From Gammaproteobacteria bacterium (lineage in GTDB: Bacteria > Pseudomonadota > Gammaproteobacteria > JAPPPA01): a stretch of 64,000 nt of DNA. The notes under the pieces were generated by a model. That model was not told the origin of the DNA and ran no database searches. It saw only the letters and a program-made list of their open reading frames with translations. Positions 50,930-59,301 of the stretch are shown here, piece by piece. The position numbers were made by a program, and so were the translations under genes. Position 1 is the stretch's first letter, and the number at the start of each line of letters is the position of its first letter. The stretch lies in contig JAUHZK010000005.1 in NCBI GenBank assembly GCA_030425645.1, positions 186,001 to 250,000 on the forward strand, read 5' to 3'.

Positions 50930-51811
50930 CTAGATCGTCCCAAATAAATCAGCCACCCAAGATACCATTAACCACAGATGGCCGGCGATGGTTAAGAGCA
51001 TAAAACGCTTAATGTTCGGCACCGATATTTGTCTTGGCGCGAGGCCCAAATACAGAAATAACAACGCTGGCGGCAACGCGACTGCCAGTGGCGCAAAACA
51101 GGCGGCGATTACCGCAGCCAATAAAGAAATAAAGGCCGCGTGTTGCATCGACGAAACCAAGCCAAACCTAACTGGGTAACTGCGCTTGCCGCCCCTGGCG
51201 TCAGATTCCATGTCGGGCAGCGCCGTCATAATATTGGAAGCAAAGAAAACCAGCACAATCGGGCTTAACCATAACCACGGAAAACCCGACAAGCTGCCGA
51301 CCTGCAGGTAGTAAGCACATAGTGGTAACGCAAGCCCGCAGCTAAGACCTTGATGCAATTCACCTAGGCCGCGATAAGCCGTTTTGGCCGGTGGCAGACT
51401 ATAAGAAGCACTAGCCAGCAGCGCCAATACTGCAAACAGGGGTAGCCAAGCGCGGTCGTAGGCTAAGGCAGCAATACTAAGCAACAGAATGAGTGCGGCG
51501 GGGATAAAGGAGGCCCGGTAAAGCTGCTGCCCGGTCAGTTGGCCGTCCGGAATCACCCGCGAGCCGCCCGACAACCAGTAGTCGTGGTTATCTCTATCTA
51601 GCGGCTCATCGGCATAGTCGTTTAGATAAAGCGTGTGAACTTGAATCAGCACCGCCAATAGCTGCGCCAGCGCGAACCAAGCCCATGAAAAATGCCCAGT
51701 CACCGTCCAAGCCGCAGCCTGCCCCCACAACATCGGCAGGGCCAACATGCCATGGCCAACGGGGCGAGCGGCAACTATCCACGGTTTGACTTTTTCTACT
51801 ACGGCGAACAT
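50930..51811 (-). CDS. UbiA-superfamily prenyltransferase (MenA-like)
   Basis: A 293-residue integral-membrane protein with about eight or nine helices. The first aspartate motif reads LNDYADEPLDRDN (about residue 64), matching NDxxDxxxD. The second region has LPDMESDARGGKRSYPVRFG (about 195), matching DxxxD. Such enzymes attach an isoprenoid chain to an aromatic ring for quinones, hemes or chlorophyll. The close FAD and desaturase genes suggest a specialised lipid or quinone product. Starts 63 bases after the upstream desaturase fusion gene. Confidence 0.87.
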   Translation of the reverse strand: MFAVVEKVKPWIVAARPVGHGMLALPMLWGQAAAWTVTGHFSWAWFALAQLLAVLIQVHTLYLNDYADEPLDRDNHDYWLSGGSRVIPDGQLTGQQLYRASFIPAALILLLSIAALAYDRAWLPLFAVLALLASASYSLPPAKTAYRGLGELHQGLSCGLALPLCAYYLQVGSLSGFPWLWLSPIVLVFFASNIMTALPDMESDARGGKRSYPVRFGLVSSMQHAAFISLLAAVIAACFAPLAVALPPALLFLYLGLAPRQISVPNIKRFMLLTIAGHLWLMVSWVADLFGTI

Positions 51812-51874
51812 CTAGGGCGGCCATTTAAAAGTAGCAGCAGCCTACTACTTTCTGGCTCGGCCGCGCAGGCAAAG

Positions 51875-53719
51875 TTACAAATCTAATACTAAGTGCTCGC
51901 CCGCGGCCCGCGAAACGCAGGCAGTCATCTCGCCAGCGCTACGCTCGTCGTCTGACAAATATTGATCTCGATGCTCAATATCACCCTGCTGCACTTTACA
52001 GCGGCAGGTGCCGCAAAAGCCTTGCAAACAAGAGGCATTAATTTTCACTTGGTTGGCCTGCAATACATCCAGCAGACTCTGATCGGCTGGCACCTCCAGA
52101 TCTAAACCAGAGCGACTGAGCGACACCGTAAACGGCTGGTTATTGCTGTTATCGACGTCTGAGGTAAAGGCTTCAAATAAGACCGCCTCGGTCGGCCAAC
52201 CTTGCTCGGCCGCCATTTGTTTAACCGCATCCATAAAACCCTGCGGCCCACAGAGATACAAACGCGCGCCGTCACGATAACGAGGTAAATCAGCGGCGCT
52301 TAGGCGGACATCGTCTAAATACTGCTTAACCTGATCAGACCAAGCGCCGGTATTTAGCAAGCTTGAGAATGGCAAGGCGGCTTCGCTACGAGCGGCGATA
52401 TGCAACTCAAATGGACGCTGGCTGCCATGTAGCTCATTCGCCATTGCCAGAATTGGGGTTAAGCCAATACCGCCGGCCACCAACACCGAATAACTGTCAT
52501 CGGCCTGCAACGCAAACAAGTTGCGTGGTTTGGATATGCGTACGCGTTTGCCCTCGGCAAACTCGGCGTGCAGGCGCTTAGAACCACCGCGGCCATCAGC
52601 TTCTAGCTTAACCGCAATGGCGTAGTTACCCTGGCTGGCTAAGCCGGTTAATGAGTACTGCCGCACCAATTGTTGCGTGATGTGCACATCAATGTGGGCG
52701 CCGGCTTCGAAGGCCGGCAAATCTGCGCCACTGCAGGCAGCAAACTCGCAAGCTAACACATCTTCAGCAACCAACTCAGTGCGCACAATTTGAACATCAA
52801 TCAAACCGTTAGAGGCTTCCGTTGGCAACTGCTCCGGCATTTTTCTGGTGCCAACTGGCACATCCCAGATGATGCCCTCATCTTTAAGATAATCCTGCGA
52901 CAACTTCCAAGCACCGTTGTAACGGTAATACGGCACCATTGGGAACAAGTGATGCATAAGGTGTTGCGACTGCGAAATCATCAAAATATGACTTAACCAG
53001 CCGCCCTTAAACATACGCGTAGCTTGAAACGGATGACTATGCTCGACCACGCCCTCTGGGTGTTGAATTGAGGCAAACAAATACGCCGTGATCAACACTC
53101 CCAGACGCTGTGGCAGCACCCAAACCAAAACAAACTCCCAGGCCAAAGGTGATAGCAACCAACCCACATGCCAAGCGACCGTTACAACCAGCGTTATCGC
53201 ATCAATAATATTGTCGCGGCGGCTGCGGCGATCTAGAAACTTCAACTGCCAACGCAGCCAAGTTATGTCGATAAACAACATCGCAAAGAAACGTTTGATC
53301 GGTGTCGCAGACACCATTACTTCATCGGGATCGAGCACCGGATCACCGGTGTGACGATGGTGTTCTAAATGTAAATAACGATACAAACGCGCAGTTGCGC
53401 CCGGCACTAATAGCTGCGCCGATAGCGTGCCGATAAGCTCATTAAAAAATGGACTTTTTGATGCCGCTCCATGGGCGGCGTCATGCAACGGCGTAAACGC
53501 GGCGTAAGCGGCAAAAGCGGACGTCAGCAGCATCAGAGGCCACGGATATAGACCTTGTAGAAACAACCAAGCGCCACCCCAAAAAACGGTGTGACAGCCC
53601 AACACTAATAGCACCTGCTGCCAAGGCAATGTGCGGGTATCAACTAGCTTATGGAAACCGGGGCTTTGGACGATATCGGCAACAATTTGTCGCTCACGCT
53701 CTGGGTAGGCATAACTCAT
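51875..53719 (-). CDS. Membrane fatty-acid-desaturase/ferredoxin-reductase/ferredoxin fusion
   Basis: A 614-residue three-part protein. Residues 1-310 are a membrane di-iron desaturase with histidine boxes HDAAH, HLEHHRHTG and HLMHHLFP. Residues about 315-520 are a ferredoxin-NAD(P)H reductase: QYSLTG for FAD, VLVAGGIGLTPILAMANEL for NAD(P), LYLCGPQGFMDAV. The last 90 form a plant-type [2Fe-2S] domain with CLQGFCGTC and a fourth Cys about 28 residues on. It thus carries its own electron chain. The ATG at 53719 is preferred over a TTG at 53743. It heads the operon with UbiA and the amine-oxidase-like gene. Confidence 0.9.
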   Translation of the reverse strand: MSYAYPERERQIVADIVQSPGFHKLVDTRTLPWQQVLLVLGCHTVFWGGAWLFLQGLYPWPLMLLTSAFAAYAAFTPLHDAAHGAASKSPFFNELIGTLSAQLLVPGATARLYRYLHLEHHRHTGDPVLDPDEVMVSATPIKRFFAMLFIDITWLRWQLKFLDRRSRRDNIIDAITLVVTVAWHVGWLLSPLAWEFVLVWVLPQRLGVLITAYLFASIQHPEGVVEHSHPFQATRMFKGGWLSHILMISQSQHLMHHLFPMVPYYRYNGAWKLSQDYLKDEGIIWDVPVGTRKMPEQLPTEASNGLIDVQIVRTELVAEDVLACEFAACSGADLPAFEAGAHIDVHITQQLVRQYSLTGLASQGNYAIAVKLEADGRGGSKRLHAEFAEGKRVRISKPRNLFALQADDSYSVLVAGGIGLTPILAMANELHGSQRPFELHIAARSEAALPFSSLLNTGAWSDQVKQYLDDVRLSAADLPRYRDGARLYLCGPQGFMDAVKQMAAEQGWPTEAVLFEAFTSDVDNSNNQPFTVSLSRSGLDLEVPADQSLLDVLQANQVKINASCLQGFCGTCRCKVQQGDIEHRDQYLSDDERSAGEMTACVSRAAGEHLVLDL

Positions 53720-53730
53720 CGCAAACTCAT

Positions 53731-53758
53731 TTATTCTACTCAACAGTAGATTATTCTA
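53731..53758. promoter_or_regulatory. Palindrome and direct repeat upstream of the desaturase fusion
   Basis: TCTACT-CAAC-AGTAGA (53735-53750) is a perfect six-base inverted repeat, and TTATTCTA occurs twice 20 bases apart (53731-53738, 53751-53758). It sits just before the desaturase start and could be an operator for a lipid-responsive regulator. Confidence 0.4.
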
Positions 53759-53856
53759 ACAGAAGACAAAATAAATCCCAAACCACCTAAATATGACGCC
53801 GCGTTTAAGCAAAACAGAACTCCCTTTCGGGCACCGACTCACCATAGAATAGATCC

Positions 53857-54537
53857 ATGATTTATTTACTCGGTCTAGCAGCATTACTGCTACTCGCCTA
53901 CGGCCCCAGTCTCTGGGTGAGATATGTGATTAACAAGCACAGCAAAACTATCGACGCCATGCCGGGCACGGGCGCAGAGTTGGCTGAGCACTTTATTGAG
54001 CGCTACAAACTAGAAGGCGTAACCGTTAAACGCGCCGAGCCCGAGCAAAACTATTACTCGCCAGAGGAGAAACTCGTTGGGTTGTCGCCAGACGTTTATG
54101 ACGGCAAGTCTATTTCTGCGGTCGCCATCGCCACCCATGAAATTGGTCACGCCATTCAATACCATCGCCAAGAACCTGTCAGCCGCCTACGCAGCCGTTA
54201 CACCAAGTTAGCTGTTGCCGCCCAACGGCTGGGCATTTTTGTGATGACGGCAGCGCCACTGCTAACGCTGATCACCAAAGCACCTCCACTAACCGTACTG
54301 ATGTTGTTGGCCGGCGTGGTCGCCATGCTGGGTTCGGTAGCCTTGTACGCCATGATCTTGCCGGAGGAGTTTGACGCCAGCTTTGCTAAGGCACTGCCTA
54401 TTCTTGAGGAAGGCTACTTGCCAGCGGCGCATCTGCCGGCAGCACGGCAGGTATTAAAGGCCGCCGCGCTTACCTATGTTGCCGGCGCATTGGCCAGCAT
54501 CTTTAGTATTTGGCGTTGGCTGCGAGTGCTACGTTAA
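53857..54537 (+). CDS. Membrane zinc metallopeptidase (Zn_peptidase_2/YugP family)
   Basis: A 226-residue membrane peptidase. Helix one is at the N-terminus (IYLLGLAALLLLAYG), the zinc motif HEIGHAIQY lies near residue 101, and two helices follow (VMTAAPLLTLITKAPPLTVL region). Typical YugP-family spacing, including the conserved YSPEEKLVGLSPDVYDG pattern before the motif. Biological substrate unknown. It is divergent from the desaturase operon. Confidence 0.9.
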   Translation: MIYLLGLAALLLLAYGPSLWVRYVINKHSKTIDAMPGTGAELAEHFIERYKLEGVTVKRAEPEQNYYSPEEKLVGLSPDVYDGKSISAVAIATHEIGHAIQYHRQEPVSRLRSRYTKLAVAAQRLGIFVMTAAPLLTLITKAPPLTVLMLLAGVVAMLGSVALYAMILPEEFDASFAKALPILEEGYLPAAHLPAARQVLKAAALTYVAGALASIFSIWRWLRVLR

Positions 54538-54568
54538 GGTTTTCTTAACCCCATTTAGAGTGCAGCTC

Positions 54569-55102
54569 ATGTGGCAAGACGTTATTGATTTTTGGTTTAC
54601 TGAAATCTCACCGAAGCAATGGTGGAACGGCGGCGACGAGTTCGACCAACTAGTGACAAACCGCTTTCAGCAAACATTAGCTGATGCCTGTTCTGGCAAA
54701 TTACAGAGCTGGCGGCAAAGCGCCCTAGGATGTTTAGCTGAGATCATTGTATTGGATCAGTTTTCCCGCAATATCTTTCGTCATAGCGCTGCCGCATTTG
54801 CGCAAGATCCATTGGCACTGCAACTCGCAGAAGCCGCCGTTGCCGCCGGCGTATTAGACGAGTTGAATGATACTGAGCGGCCTTTTTTACTGATGCCATA
54901 TATGCACAGCGAGTCAGCCGACATCCATGAGCAAGCGGTGGCATTGTTTGAACGTTACGCGCCAGCTAATCTCGATTTTGAATACCGGCATAAAGCCATC
55001 ATCGACCGTTTTGGACGCTACCCTCATCGCAACAAAATACTCGGCCGCCAATCCACCGCCGCAGAGCTGCAATTTCTAACCGAGCCCGGCTCTAGCTTTT
55101 AA
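54569..55102 (+). CDS. DUF924-family protein
   Basis: A 177-residue all-helical protein with DUF924 signatures: VIDFWFTEISPKQWW at the start, IVLDQFSRNIFR in the middle, and RFGRYPHRNKILGR near the end. The fold is tetratricopeptide-like. Function not established. The ATG at 54569 is chosen because the family starts here, although the frame is open upstream. It converges on the GFA gene with a three-base gap. Confidence 0.9.
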   Translation: MWQDVIDFWFTEISPKQWWNGGDEFDQLVTNRFQQTLADACSGKLQSWRQSALGCLAEIIVLDQFSRNIFRHSAAAFAQDPLALQLAEAAVAAGVLDELNDTERPFLLMPYMHSESADIHEQAVALFERYAPANLDFEYRHKAIIDRFGRYPHRNKILGRQSTAAELQFLTEPGSSF

Positions 55103-55105
55103 GCC

Positions 55106-55531
55106 TCAAACCAAATGCGGCGGCCTAGGCGGCCCATGAGTGAACTGTAGCGCGCTCGAATCAATATCCACGCCATCAGCTTTTTCACTGGTCCAAACAT
55201 GAAATTTAGGTGCAAATTCAAACGGCGCCTGGATCTTGCCAGCGACCACCCCAACCTGGCCTCTCAACACCGATACCGTGGCGTAAAGGCATTCGCCACA
55301 ATCCGGACAGGAGTAATAGGTTTTAGGATGCTGCGAACCACCCGGCATGGTGACCTCAGTAAACTTACCGCTCACTTGGCAGCTGTCGGGCGCGAAAAAA
55401 GCAATTTCGGTGTAGTCATTGCCACTGACTTGGCGGCAGTCGACACAGTGACAGATTAACTGTGCCAGCGGCGCCGCCGCTAAGCTGATGGATTGCTTGC
55501 CGCAACCACATCGAGCGGTATAACTAGCCAT
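55106..55531 (-). CDS. GFA-family (glutathione-dependent formaldehyde-activating-like) protein
   Basis: A 141-residue zinc-binding protein with CGCGKQ at the start, CHCVDCRQVSG in the middle and CPDCGECLY later, the GFA-family Cys clusters. Relatives include Gfa and centromere protein V-like enzymes; formaldehyde activity is not assured. The ATG at 55531 overlaps the end of the upstream gene by eight bases and has AGAAG upstream. The longer open frame to 55564 is not favoured. Confidence 0.88.
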   Translation of the reverse strand: MASYTARCGCGKQSISLAAAPLAQLICHCVDCRQVSGNDYTEIAFFAPDSCQVSGKFTEVTMPGGSQHPKTYYSCPDCGECLYATVSVLRGQVGVVAGKIQAPFEFAPKFHVWTSEKADGVDIDSSALQFTHGPPRPPHLV

Positions 55532-56303
55532 ATTTCTTCTCATGCCGTTGCAGTGTGTTTTCAACTTTACTTAAGGCCTGCAATATACGTTCAGCGACAC
55601 TAGCGGAGCCATCAGCAGTAACTTTTAGGGTTGCCGAATGCGCCGCGCAGAGATTCTTCGCCGACGACCATTGAGCGGCCAATGCCTCCACCCAAGCCCG
55701 AAACTCAGCAGCCGCACCGGGCCGCTTTTCTAAGGTAGCCCCCAAGGTCATATGGAAGCTGATTTCGGGGCGTTTCAATTTGCCCAGCAAGCCCGGCAAC
55801 ATCAGATACATCAAGGTATCGTCGGAATGAATGGTCTGAGAGGCTTTGTGATAAGCCAGCACTGAGGAGAAATGCAGATTCTCATTGCTAGAAATAAAGT
55901 CCACGCCAGCCGGCACGGAAAACTCAAAATCATCCGCAAACAAGGCGGCAAATTCAGCCGATTCGGTTTTTTCTAACTGCCAGGGCAGTTCAGGAAACTT
56001 GTCTAAATGCCGCTGCGTGCCATACAGCTTGGCCTGAGGGTACTGCGCATGCGAGCGCTTTACGTGCACCGTATGGAAAGGGTGTAGATTAATAATTGCC
56101 TCAATATCAGCGCCACCTTGGGTGAGTTCGTCGACTTTACGCTTGACCTCTCCCTGCAGGGTATAGGCATCGAGCAAAACAAACTTGCCGCTTTGGAGCC
56201 TTACTAAAGAGGCATGTGTGCCGATATTGAGCACGCCCGCTATTTTGAAAACACCTCGAATATTCCAAAAATTATCGGAAATTTTCAGTACCTGTTCGCT
56301 CAT
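55524..56303 (-). CDS. MBL-fold-like protein lacking the metal motif
   Basis: A 259-residue protein that resembles the metallo-beta-lactamase fold in its opening (IGTHASLVRLQSGKFVLLDA) and in the segment IEAIINLHPFHTVHVK, where the usual HxHxDH is replaced. It keeps single histidines only, so metal binding is doubtful. Similar proteins are annotated as DUF4336-like or MBL hydrolases; the activity is unknown. It overlaps the GFA gene and is probably co-transcribed with it. Confidence 0.6.
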   Translation of the reverse strand: MSEQVLKISDNFWNIRGVFKIAGVLNIGTHASLVRLQSGKFVLLDAYTLQGEVKRKVDELTQGGADIEAIINLHPFHTVHVKRSHAQYPQAKLYGTQRHLDKFPELPWQLEKTESAEFAALFADDFEFSVPAGVDFISSNENLHFSSVLAYHKASQTIHSDDTLMYLMLPGLLGKLKRPEISFHMTLGATLEKRPGAAAEFRAWVEALAAQWSSAKNLCAAHSATLKVTADGSASVAERILQALSKVENTLQRHEKKYG

Positions 56304-56377
56304 GTTCTTGCCTTAGTCAACTGCGATTCTAAGCAAGCATAACAACTGTGCGAGGCCAGCAAACCGAAAACCTCAAA

Positions 56378-56743
56378 TCAATGCAGCCATAACCAAGCGC
56401 CTGCCGCTAACGCCAACACCAAGCTGCTGCTGGTACCCCAAAAATAAAGCCGTAATACGCATTGGTAGACGCCTGATAACTCGTCGCCTACCCCAACCAC
56501 GCCCCGTTTTTCGCCCAAGCGCGGCCATACAAACATACTGGCTAAGGCGACATCGTTAAAAATGGACAGGGGGAACCGGGTCAACAATGCGACTTCTTGC
56601 TCACGAAAATACGGCTCGCGGTAATAGCGGCTTCGCAACGTTGCTGGCAATTTGTAACTGAGTAATAACAAAGTTGGCAGACCCAACACCACATTCGCCA
56701 TTACCGACCAATAAAACACCCAAAATACGGTATCAATCGTCAT
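56378..56743 (-). CDS. Small membrane protein of unknown function
   Basis: A 121-residue protein with three predicted helices: WVFYWSVMANVVLGLPTLLL near the start, a middle hydrophobic stretch around VALASMFVWP, and LVLALAAGAWLWL at the end. Not recognised. It lies 74 bases upstream of the MBL-like gene start and has no further context. Confidence 0.6.
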   Translation of the reverse strand: MTIDTVFWVFYWSVMANVVLGLPTLLLLSYKLPATLRSRYYREPYFREQEVALLTRFPLSIFNDVALASMFVWPRLGEKRGVVGVGDELSGVYQCVLRLYFWGTSSSLVLALAAGAWLWLH

Positions 56744-56904
56744 GGTTCTCTCCGCTTTTGGTCGCTGCCTATCAATAAGCTCACAGCGCCAAATTGTTTT
56801 ATCAATGTCATCTAAGCATAGCGCTAATTAACGCTATGTCAGCAGAGCTGTCGTATAGTTAAACTTATCTGACTTGTTTTAACGCCCACTAGAAAAATAA
56901 CGCT

Positions 56905-58575
56905 GTGAACAGACGAGAGTTTTTAAAACATTTACGCCTTGGCGCAATTGCTGCACCTGTTGTCATTAGCGCCTGCAAAGCACAGTCCCCAGACAACGCT
57001 AACAGTAGCGACAACGGCACCAATACTCCTCTGGAGCTGCCACTACCCGGCGCTGGCAATGCCGCCGCCATCTTTCCTTCTTCGGTTGCCAGCGGCGACC
57101 CAACGCCTAGCGGCGCGATGTTGTGGACGCGGGTTGCGGCGGAACACATTCAAATTGATCAGCCGCTGTTGTGGGAAATTGCCAGTGACGAGGGCTTTAG
57201 CAACGTCGTCGCCCGCGGCGCAATTGCCGCTAGCTTTCTCTCCGCCTCGTCCGACTACACCATCAAGCTAGACACCGATGGTTTACTGGGCAATAACCAG
57301 TTCTACTTTTATCGCTTTGCCTATGGCGACACCTCCTCTCGCATTGGCCGTATGCGCACGCTGCCGCTTGCGGATGAGGCCGTAGACCAACTCAAAATGA
57401 TTTTGGTGACTTGCCAAGATTTCACACTCGGGCGTTTCCATGCCTACCGTGAGATCGCGACCGTGGAAGCGGACTATCTATTGCACCTAGGCGACTTTAT
57501 TTACGAGTCGGCCATTATCGGCATTGGGCCAGACCGCCTACTTAACCTTCCGTCGGGGCAGCAATATGCGGTCGACCTAAACGACTGCCGGTTTATCTAC
57601 AAGACGCATCGCGCCGAAGCTGAGTTACAAGAGGCGCTAGAAAAACACACCTTGATTCACACCTGGGACGACCATGAAATTGCGAATGATCGTTACTGGG
57701 ATGGTGAACGCCCCCGCGGGCCAGATCACCCGCTGGATTCAGACCCGGTTGCTTTCACGCAATACACCCGCGACGCCATTCAAGCTTGGTATGAATACCT
57801 GCCGGTACGAGTACCGTATGACCCAGACGGCGACTTCCCCGATTTAATTGAAGTTGAACGCAGCTTCCGCTTCGGCAATCTCGCCGAGCTAGTGCTGACT
57901 GAGCTACGGATGCACCGAGATCCGCACCCTTGTGGCGAAGGCAACTTTGGCGAGCGTCAATTGGTGTTGGAGTCGTCCTGCGAAGCACGACACGAACCCG
58001 ACCGCACCATGATGGGCAGCATCCAACGTAATTGGATGCTCGACACATTGGCCGATAGCGACGCTCAGTGGAAGGTGCTTGGTCTGCCGATTCCATTTAG
58101 TCCCATTCAAATCAGCCAACTGCCTGCTGCGGTTTATGAAACAGACCACTGGGACGGTTATACCGATGAGCGCCGCATTATTTTGCAAGCATTAGCGGAC
58201 AGAGACGTGAACAACCTCATCGTACTCAGCGGCGATTTACACGCCTTCCTTGCCGCGCAGCTGTTCAGCAATTACGACGGCAGCGGTGAACCGATTGGCG
58301 CTGAATTTGCAACGAGTGCGGTGGCCGCCACCCCTATTGCAAGCATTAACCCCCCAGCCAACGTGTTTTTACAGCAGCTCAATATTCAAGCCAACAACCC
58401 CCACATCAATTTTTGGGACGGCACGCGCAACGGTTGGTGCGAAGTCACCATCACCCCCACAAACTGCCGCGTGGTCATGCGGGCCATGCTGGCACAGTTA
58501 CCTATTGCTAACCCATCGTTGCCCTTAGCTGAATTTAATGTCGACGCCGACAACCCGCTACTACAAAGGCTGTAG
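56905..58575 (+). CDS. PhoD-family alkaline phosphatase, Tat-exported
   Basis: A 556-residue secreted phosphatase. The N-terminus carries a twin-arginine motif (NRREFLKHLRLG) followed by a possible lipobox (VVISAC), so it is exported folded and may be lipid-anchored. PhoD metal ligands are visible in LLHLGDFIYE (about residue 190), HTWDDHEIANDRYW (about 250) and VLSGDLHAF (about 440). It releases phosphate from diesters or monoesters using Fe/Ca. Start is a GTG at 56905 with no strong ribosome site. Confidence 0.9.
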   Translation: MNRREFLKHLRLGAIAAPVVISACKAQSPDNANSSDNGTNTPLELPLPGAGNAAAIFPSSVASGDPTPSGAMLWTRVAAEHIQIDQPLLWEIASDEGFSNVVARGAIAASFLSASSDYTIKLDTDGLLGNNQFYFYRFAYGDTSSRIGRMRTLPLADEAVDQLKMILVTCQDFTLGRFHAYREIATVEADYLLHLGDFIYESAIIGIGPDRLLNLPSGQQYAVDLNDCRFIYKTHRAEAELQEALEKHTLIHTWDDHEIANDRYWDGERPRGPDHPLDSDPVAFTQYTRDAIQAWYEYLPVRVPYDPDGDFPDLIEVERSFRFGNLAELVLTELRMHRDPHPCGEGNFGERQLVLESSCEARHEPDRTMMGSIQRNWMLDTLADSDAQWKVLGLPIPFSPIQISQLPAAVYETDHWDGYTDERRIILQALADRDVNNLIVLSGDLHAFLAAQLFSNYDGSGEPIGAEFATSAVAATPIASINPPANVFLQQLNIQANNPHINFWDGTRNGWCEVTITPTNCRVVMRAMLAQLPIANPSLPLAEFNVDADNPLLQRL

Positions 58576-58694
58576 CGGCTAACCCCCTTACCCACCAACG
58601 GCCTAGCTAGGGAATTACCAATTCTAAATTGAATTTTCCGGCAATCGCATTCAAACTAAACACGGGGTTAATTAATCGCAATAGGGGGATAACT

Positions 58695-59180
58695 ATGCGC
58701 AATCTATTCCAACGGACTGCCTTCGCCGCCATTTTCATGTTGCTAGCCACGGCGACTCATGCCGACTCGCGTTATGAAGCAGCCTATCGCCTGCTAGAAG
58801 TATCGCAATTAGAACAATTATTGGAAGCTTCGATAGAAGAGTCGCTACTCGTTGAGCTGGATCAAAATCCAGACCTAGTACCTTTCGCCGACGTGATGCG
58901 CGATTTCTTCAATCGCCACATGTCCTACGAGAGCCTCAAAGTGGAATTGGCCGAGATTTATGTCGATGCGCTCACGGCGGATGAGTTACATACCATTGCT
59001 GACTTCTACGAGACCGACGTAGGTCAGAAGGTACTTGCCGTGATGCCGCAGCTAATGTCAGAAGGTATGAACCTTGGCATTCGCCGTGTGCAAGAGAACT
59101 TGCCCGAGCTGCAGCAGATGATCGCCGCCAAGATCGAAGCTCTAGAAGCTGAAGAAGCTGCAAAGGCAGACGCTGAGTAA
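58695..59180 (+). CDS. DUF2059-family periplasmic protein
   Basis: A 161-residue exported protein with signal FAAIFMLLATATHAD and the DUF2059 helical core: AYRLLEVSQLEQLLEA, then TADELHTIADFYETDVGQKVL. The function is not established. The ATG at 58695 has AGGGGGA upstream; the frame is open upstream to 58629 but lacks a signal there. A hairpin follows the stop. Confidence 0.85.
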   Translation: MRNLFQRTAFAAIFMLLATATHADSRYEAAYRLLEVSQLEQLLEASIEESLLVELDQNPDLVPFADVMRDFFNRHMSYESLKVELAEIYVDALTADELHTIADFYETDVGQKVLAVMPQLMSEGMNLGIRRVQENLPELQQMIAAKIEALEAEEAAKADAE

Positions 59181-59218
59181 CAGCTCAGCAACAAACGCTT
59201 CACCGCTAAAAACTACCA

Positions 59219-59244
59219 AGAGCGCGCGCATTTAGCGCCGCTCT
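59219..59244 (+). terminator. Likely terminator hairpin after the DUF2059 gene
   Basis: AGAGCG(C)GCGC pairs with GCGCCGCTCT around an ATTTA loop (10 pairs, one bulge). The tail is T-poor, so termination efficiency is uncertain. Confidence 0.45.
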
Positions 59245-59301
59245 CAGGTATCTTATGCGCTCAAAAATAACAGCCAACGCAGCGGCTACTAAGGAAAACC
59301 T

